Below, one piece after another: positions 57,162-64,000 of a stretch of DNA of 64,000 bases (position 1 is the first letter of the stretch; every line of letters begins with the position of its first letter). The stretch is from Obelidium mucronatum (lineage: Eukaryota > Chytridiomycota > Chytridiomycetes > Chytridiales > Chytriomycetaceae). Below the pieces are notes generated by a model that saw only the letters and a program-made list of their open reading frames with translations, was not told the DNA's origin and searched no databases. The translations under genes and the position numbers were made by a program. Location of the stretch: assembly GCA_025765595.1 (NCBI GenBank), contig JAIVFH010000015.1:372001-436000 (forward strand), in the 5' to 3' direction.

Positions 57162-59281
57162 ATGAAGGAAGCTTTTGGTGGCACCCCGACTCCCGCGTTT
57201 GCCGGCAGCCTCAGTGCGCAGCAGCGTAGCGAGCGCGTGCGGCTCATTGGACAGATGCTGCTGGACCTCGGCCTCCTGTGTGTGTGTTTTTTTCCCTGCC
57301 TTGGCGCTAACGCGCACTTACTTAGGACGACGCGCGCGGCGCTCGAGGCGGAGGCGGGCGTTGCGCTCGAGAGCGCCGCGGCGGCGGCGCTGCGGGAGCG
57401 CGTGCTTGGCGGCGCGTGGGCGCAGCTGCCGCCGAGCGGCGCCGTCGCCGAGCAGAAGTTTCTCGAGCTGCTCGAGCTGCGCCGCGCGAAGGACGCGCTG
57501 CGCGTGCTGCGCGCTGAGATTGCGCCGCGCTGCAGCGACCACGCGCGCCTCAGCAGCCTGGCGAGGTACGGCGGCGCTAGTGCAACACAGTCGCTGACCC
57601 CACTCCACTCCCACCATGCAGTCTGATCATGTGCACGTCAGTCGAGGATCTGAAACGGAAGGCGGACTGGGACGGCGCCCTGGGGCAATCTCGGTCTCGT
57701 TTGCTGGCGAAACTGCAAAGTACATTGATCAACCATTCCACTTGCCTTCAATAACGAACGAACGAAACGAATTATAGAAACAATGCAGATTGATTCAGAT
57801 TCTGCAATCATTCCGGAACATCGTCTCGAATCCATCTTCAGTCAAGCTATCGAGTATCAGCAACAACACTGTCTTTATCATAATGTCCCCAATTCGAATA
57901 TTTCGTTACTCTCGGACCATTCGTGTGACAGGTGTGCCCAGGCCATACCTTTTCTGTAATATTAAATTGGAGGGCCCAGATCGTCGTTTCCAACCAAAAC
58001 GCAGTATATCCTCGACGGACACTCGGACGAAGTCTGGTTCGTAGCATTCTCTGCAAACGGAAAGTTTCTCGCTTCAGCCTCAAAAGACCGCACATGTATC
58101 ATATGGGACACGGAAGTGAGGATCCATTTTATGCACCGCCACACTCCATTGACAATTGGAGAAATAGTCATATAAACCTATACACGTTCTTCGCGGCCAT
58201 TCTGACCATGTTTCTGTTGTTGCATGGAGTCCCGACTCTTTGTTTATTCTTACTGGATCCAACGATAATTCAATTAAGCTCTGGGATGTCCACGTAAAGA
58301 TTCTATTCAACTCATACTTTTGGCCTCCTCATGATTGACTCAAATCCAAAACAAACCCAGACTGGAGCCAATGTCAGAACATTCTCACTGCATTCTGAGA
58401 CCATTACATCGCTAGCATTCCTCCCAACTATTCCCGCCTCTTCTTTTGTATCGAGTTCTGTGGATAAAAATGTTTTTCTTTGGTCTGTCGAAGGACATGT
58501 CCTGCACAAATGGAATGGTGTGCGAGTGACTGATTTGAACGTAACTGCCGATGGATCCCGTATGGTCACGATTTCAGACAAGAGAATCAGAGTTTTTGAT
58601 TTGGCAACAAAGGACGAAATCTTGTGAGTTTTTGTTTTTTTCCCTCTCGAATTTTTAACGCAAGTTCTCGCATTTCGCAAAAAAGGACATTGCAGGAACA
58701 AGACGCCATCACATCCATTAACACTGCCTCTGATTGCCGTTACACCTTGGTTAATGTTGCTGCGAGCCAGGTTTGGTTTTTAATTTTTTTTATTTTCCAT
58801 GGCTTTGTTGACTTTGTCTCCTCTTCTTCCAAGGAAATTCATTTATGGGACATGCAAGAAAAGAGAGTAGCCAAGACATTTGTAGGACACAAGCAAGGCC
58901 GATTTGTGATTCGTTCCTGCTTTGGTGGGCTGTTTCAAAGTTTTGTTCTGAGTGGAAGTGAAGGTCAGTATCGGTTTTTTTTTACCGAAGCCACAAAAGA
59001 AATATTGCATCAAGTAATGCGATTGTCTCGTGTTGGAAATAGATTCGAAAATATATGTCTGGAATCGGGAACAAAGTGTCTTGTTGGAGTCACTTGAAGG
59101 GCACCGAGGTCTGTCAATTTATTTTTCGTTTTCCCCCCTTAAGTCAAAATCTTTGTTGATGTTGTGTGCCAACCAACTAGCTACTGTTAACTCTATTTCA
59201 TGGAGTCCAAATCAGAATATTTTTGCAAGTGCATCTGATGACTGTACCATCCGAATTTGGGCTGCAGATTCTCATGAATAA
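57162..59281 (+). CDS. WDR26/Gid7 homologue (CTLH plus WD40), GID/CTLH ubiquitin ligase subunit
   Basis: Eleven exons (57162-57277, 57326-57565, 57622-57719, 57778-57931, 57980-58115, 58168-58293, 58361-58623, 58686-58770, 58834-58963, 59043-59108, 59181-59281), all in phase, give 504 residues. The LisH-like start (RVRLIGQMLLDLGL) is followed by a CTLH region (KFLELLELRRAKDALRVLR, MCTSVEDLKRKADWDG), EYQQQHCLYHN, then WD repeats (GHSDEVWFVAFSANGKFLAS, KPIHVLRGHSDHVSVVAWS, ASDDCTIRIW). Order and motifs match WDR26, a substrate-side subunit of the GID/CTLH E3 that degrades gluconeogenic enzymes in yeast. The first exons are extremely GC-rich. The start is only 19 nt after the NAD synthetase stop. 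The stop lies in an AATAAA. Confidence 0.93.
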
Positions 59282-59325
59282 ATATGGTCATGCTCTGAAT
59301 CAATTTTTTTCAATGTGGCATGATG

Positions 59326-59406
59326 CCAGAATGGCCTCTGGAAGCATGCTGCAAGGAGACTTGAGGATACAGGGCACATGTGAAGGACACCCTTGCTTTT
59401 TCTACC
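59326..59406 (-). repeat. Inverted, diverged satellite fragment at the array edge
   Basis: CCAGAATGGCCTCTGGA and the sequence to CACCCTTGCTTTTT match the reverse complement of the satellite unit, with several differences. Confidence 0.75.
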
Positions 59407-59439
59407 GGTCCAAGCTTTTGATTTTCAAAGCTGCAAAAA

Positions 59440-62400
59440 ACATGTCTTTCAAAACATGCATTCCATGTAGGGTGCAAGTTTGAGGGCTTGTCACACTGGC
59501 CATCACTTGGCGTGTGCAACAACAAAACTACTGGTTCCGCTACAGAAAATGCACAGAAACACACGCCCAGCAGCTCAAATTGAAGCCTGCAGGCAGACAA
59601 AGCCAATGGCGTAAAAAGCAAGGGTGCCTGACACATGGTGCACTGTTTGGGGAGACTTGAGGAGAACTCCTCATGTCTCCTTGCAGCTTGGCTCCAGAGG
59701 CCATTCTGGCTTCTGGGATTGCCAATGTCTTGCAAAACACGCATTCCATATATGGTCCAAGTTTGAGGGCTGGCGGCTGAGATGGTCACACTGGCCATCA
59801 CTTGGCGTGTGCAACAACAAAACTACTGGTTCCGCTACAGAAAATGCACAGAAACACACGCCCAGCAGCTCAAATTGAAGCCTGCAGGCAGACAAAGCCA
59901 ATGGCGTAAAAAGCAAGGGTGCCTGACACATGGTGCACTGTTTGGGGAGACTTGAGGAGAACTCCTCATGTCTCCTTGGAGCTTGGCTCCAGAGGCCATT
60001 CTGGCTTCTGGGATTGCCAATGTCTTGCAAAACACGCATTCCATATATGGTCCAAGTTTGAGGGCTGGCGGCTGAGATGGTCACACTGGCCATCACTTGG
60101 CGTGTGCAACAACAAAACTACTGGTTCCGCTACAGAAAATGCACAGAAACACACGCCCAGCAGCTCAAATTGAAGCCTGCAGGCAGACAAAGCCAATGGC
60201 GTAAAAAGCAAGGGTGCCTGACACATGGTGCACTGTTTGGGGAGACTTGAGGAGAACTCCTCATGTCTCCTTGCAGCTTGGCTCCAGAGGCCATTCTGGC
60301 TTCTGGGATTGCCAATGTCTTGCAAAACACGCATTCCATATATGGTCCAAGTTTGAGGGCTGGCGGCTGAGATGGTCACACTGGCCATCACTTGGCGTGT
60401 GCAACAACAAAACTACTGGTTCCGCTACAGAAAATGCACAGAAACACACGCCCAGCAGCTCAAATTGAAGCCTGCAGGCAGACAAAGCCAATGGCGTAAA
60501 AAGCAAGGGTGCCTGACACATGGTGCACTGTTTGGGGAGACTTGAGGAGAACTCCTCATGTCTCCTTGCAGCTTGGCTCCAGAGGCCATTCTGGCTTCTG
60601 GGATTGCCAATGTCTTGCAAAACACGCATTCCATATATGGTCCAAGTTTGAGGGCTGGCGGCTGAGATGGTCACACTGGCCATCACTTGGCGTGTGCAAC
60701 AACAAAACTACTGGTTCCGCTACAGAAAATGCACAGAAACACACGCCCAGCAGCTCAAATTGAAGCCTGCAGGCAGACAAAGCCAATGGCGTAAAAAGCA
60801 AGGGTGCCTGACACATGGTGCACTGTTTGGGGAGACTTGAGGAGAACTCCTCATGTCTCCTTGCAGCTTGGCTCCAGAGGCCATTCTGGCTTCTGGGATT
60901 GCCAATGTCTTGCAAAACACGCATTCCATATATGGTCCAAGTTTGAGGGCTGGCGGCTGAGATGGTCACACTGGCCATCACTTGGCGTGTGCAACAACAA
61001 AACTACTGGTTCCGCTACAGAAAATGCACAGAAACACACGCCCAGCAGCTCAAATTGAAGCCTGCAGGCAGACAAAGCCAATGGCGTAAAAAGCAAGGGT
61101 GCCTGACACATGGTGCACTGTTTGGGGAGACTTGAGGAGAACTCCTCATGTCTCCTTGCAGCTTGGCTCCAGAGGCCATTCTGGCTTCTGGGATTGCCAA
61201 TGTCTTGCAAAACACGCATTCCATATATGGTCCAAGTTTGAGGGCTGGCGGCTGAGATGGTCACACTGGCCATCACTTGGCGTGTGCAACAACAAAACTA
61301 CTGGTTCCGCTACAGAAAATGCACAGAAACACACGCCCAGCAGCTCAAATTGAAGCCTGCAGGCAGACAAAGCCAATGGCGTAAAAAGCAAGGGTGCCTG
61401 ACACATGGTGCACTGTTTGGGGAGACTTGAGGAGAACTCCTCATGTCTCCTTGCAGCTTGGCTCCAGAGGCCATTCTGGCTTCTGGGATTGCCAATGTCT
61501 TGCAAAACACGCATTCCATATATGGTCCAAGTTTGAGGGCTGGCGGCTGAGATGGTCACACTGGCCATCACTTGGCGTGTGCAACAACAAAACTACTGGT
61601 TCCGCTACAGAAAATGCACAGAAACACACGCCCAGCAGCTCAAATTGAAGCCTGCAGGCAGACAAAGCCAATGGCGTAAAAAGCAAGGGTGCCTGACACA
61701 TGGTGCACTGTTTGGGGAGACTTGAGGAGAACTCCTCATGTCTCCTTGCAGCTTGGCTCCAGAGGCCATTCTGGCTTCTGGGATTGCCAATGTCTTGCAA
61801 AACACGCATTCCATATATGGTCCAAGTTTGAGGGCTGGCGGCTGAGATGGTCACACTGGCCATCACTTGGCGTGTGCAACAACAAAACTACTGGTTCCGC
61901 TACAGAAAATGCACAGAAACACACGCCCAGCAGCTCAAATTGAAGCCTGCAGGCAGACAAAGCCAATGGCGTAAAAAGCAAGGGTGCCTGACACATGGTG
62001 CACTGTTTGGGGAGACTTGAGGAGAACTCCTCATGTCTCCTTGCAGCTTGGCTCCAGAGGCCATTCTGGCTTCTGGGATTGCCAATGTCTTGCAAAACAC
62101 GCATTCCATATATGGTCCAAGTTTGAGGGCTGGCGGCTGAGATGGTCACACTGGCCATCACTTGGCGTGTGCAACAACAAAACTACTGGTTCCGCTACAG
62201 AAAATGCACAGAAACACACGCCCAGCAGCTCAAATTGAAGCCTGCAGGCAGACAAAGCCAATGGCGTAAAAAGCAAGGGTGCCTGACACATGGTGCACTG
62301 TTTGGGGAGACTTGAGGAGAACTCCTCATGTCTCCTTGCAGCTTGGCTCCAGAGGCCATTCTGGCTTCTGGGATTGCCAATGTCTTGCAAAACACGCATT

Positions 62401-64000
62401 CCATATATGGTCCAAGTTTGAGGGCTGGCGGCTGAGATGGTCACACTGGCCATCACTTGGCGTGTGCAACAACAAAACTACTGGTTCCGCTACAGAAAAT
62501 GCACAGAAACACACGCCCAGCAGCTCAAATTGAAGCCTGCAGGCAGACAAAGCCAATGGCGTAAAAAGCAAGGGTGCCTGACACATGGTGCACTGTTTGG
62601 GGAGACTTGAGGAGAACTCCTCATGTCTCCTTGCAGCTTGGCTCCAGAGGCCATTCTGGCTTCTGGGATTGCCAATGTCTTGCAAAACACGCATTCCATA
62701 TATGGTCCAAGTTTGAGGGCTGGCGGCTGAGATGGTCACACTGGCCATCACTTGGCGTGTGCAACAACAAAACTACTGGTTCCGCTACAGAAAATGCACA
62801 GAAACACACGCCCAGCAGCTCAAATTGAAGCCTGCAGGCAGACAAAGCCAATGGCGTAAAAAGCAAGGGTGCCTGACACATGGTGCACTGTTTGGGGAGA
62901 CTTGAGGAGAACTCCTCATGTCTCCTTGCAGCTTGGCTCCAGAGGCCATTCTGGCTTCTGGGATTGCCAATGTCTTGCAAAACACGCATTCCATATATGG
63001 TCCAAGTTTGAGGGCTGGCGGCTGAGATGGTCACACTGGCCATCACTTGGCGTGTGCAACAACAAAACTACTGGTTCCGCTACAGAAAATGCACAGAAAC
63101 ACACGCCCAGCAGCTCAAATTGAAGCCTGCAGGCAGACAAAGCCAATGGCGTAAAAAGCAAGGGTGCCTGACACATGGTGCACTGTTTGGGGAGACTTGA
63201 GGAGAACTCCTCATGTCTCCTTGCAGCTTGGCTCCAGAGGCCATTCTGGCTTCTGGGATTGCCAATGTCTTGCAAAACACGCATTCCATATATGGTCCAA
63301 GTTTGAGGGCTGGCGGCTGAGATGGTCACACTGGCCATCACTTGGCGTGTGCAACAACAAAACTACTGGTTCCGCTACAGAAAATGCACAGAAACACACG
63401 CCCAGCAGCTCAAATTGAAGCCTGCAGGCAGACAAAGCCAATGGCGTAAAAAGCAAGGGTGCCTGACACATGGTGCACTGTTTGGGGAGACTTGAGGAGA
63501 ACTCCTCATGTCTCCTTGCAGCTTGGCTCCAGAGGCCATTCTGGCTTCTGGGATTGCCAATGTCTTGCAAAACACGCATTCCATATATGGTCCAAGTTTG
63601 AGGGCTGGCGGCTGAGATGGTCACACTGGCCATCACTTGGCGTGTGCAACAACAAAACTACTGGTTCCGCTACAGAAAATGCACAGAAACACACGCCCAG
63701 CAGCTCAAATTGAAGCCTGCAGGCAGACAAAGCCAATGGCGTAAAAAGCAAGGGTGCCTGACACATGGTGCACTGTTTGGGGAGACTTGAGGAGAACTCC
63801 TCATGTCTCCTTGCAGCTTGGCTCCAGAGGCCATTCTGGCTTCTGGGATTGCCAATGTCTTGCAAAACACGCATTCCATATATGGTCCAAGTTTGAGGGC
63901 TGGCGGCTGAGATGGTCACACTGGCCATCACTTGGCGTGTGCAACAACAAAACTACTGGTTCCGCTACAGAAAATGCACAGAAACACACGCCCAGCAGCT
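59440..64000 (+). repeat. 295-bp satellite array, about 15 copies, running off the window
   Basis: The unit containing CACTGGCCATCACTTGGCGT recurs every 295 bp from about 59491 to the window end. Copies after the first diverged one are almost identical; one difference is TTGGAGCTTGG near 59978 where others have TTGCAGCTTGG. 295 is not a multiple of three, and open frames of 69-141 codons on both strands repeat only because the unit does, so I do not call genes. It starts directly after the WDR26-like gene. A satellite at this homogeneity could be centromeric, subtelomeric or interspersed. Confidence 0.97.

Noticed and set aside
57175..57617. Arg-rich frames overlapping the first WDR26-like exons
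   Set aside because: Shadows produced by very high GC; the CTLH frame matches the family.
59540..63989. Repeating 69-141-codon open frames on both strands in the satellite
   Set aside because: They recur only because the 295-bp unit does; the unit length is not a multiple of three and no protein-like composition is seen.

Overview
This is eukaryotic DNA, most likely from an early-diverging (chytrid-like) fungus. Genes carry many short GT-AG introns (mostly 46-80 nt). The alpha-aminoadipate lysine pathway enzyme homoaconitase points to fungi, and a Crinkler-type NTPase, Ngaro/DIRS-like tyrosine-recombinase retrotransposons and secreted M28 peptidases fit a zoosporic fungus. The species is an inference; no rRNA is present.

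Layout. (1) 1-12,700: a decayed Copia retrotransposon split by an 11.7-kb DNA element (883-12549) with terminal inverted repeats and a 5-bp target duplication. The element carries a D,D(34)E integrase, a 70-bp minisatellite, a cenH3/CENP-A-like histone, an F-box-like protein and three unrecognised intron-containing genes. It is the most unusual object in the window. (2) 13,309-15,897: a Crinkler-like P-loop NTPase. (3) 16,564-21,549: three tandem M28 aminopeptidases on the minus strand. (4) 21,691-27,330: an acidic protein, homoaconitase, and an unknown basic-tailed protein. (5) 28,270-38,618: a broken Neo1/ATP9-type P4-ATPase gene whose first intron holds a DNA transposon (4-bp target duplication), into whose left end a 5.65-kb Ngaro-like retrotransposon has inserted; the ATPase then runs out into an ankyrin-repeat remnant. 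(6) 39,683-45,306: class II cyclic nucleotide phosphodiesterase, small proteins, an augmin-like coiled coil and porphobilinogen deaminase. (7) 45,455-59,281: dense housekeeping genes: the TFIIIC B-block subunit with an embedded PHD finger, a ubiquitin-like/AN1 protein, glutamine-dependent NAD synthetase and a WDR26/Gid7 homologue. (8) 59,440-64,000: about 15 near-identical copies of a 295-bp satellite running off the window.

How it fits together. The host genes are ordinary metabolism, transcription and ubiquitin-ligase genes in compact, often head-to-head pairs. The accessory DNA is layered: element in element in gene (region 5) and cargo element in retroelement (region 1). The cargo element brings a centromeric-type histone together with an F-box-like protein and an integrase; its histone shares a short divergent promoter, with two E2F-like sites, with a neighbouring cargo gene. 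Several genes (NAD synthetase, the AN1 protein, the retrotransposon RT, two cargo genes) show single-base frame breaks that may be assembly indels or real decay; most other genes splice without breaks. All splice models are mine by eye and unverified.
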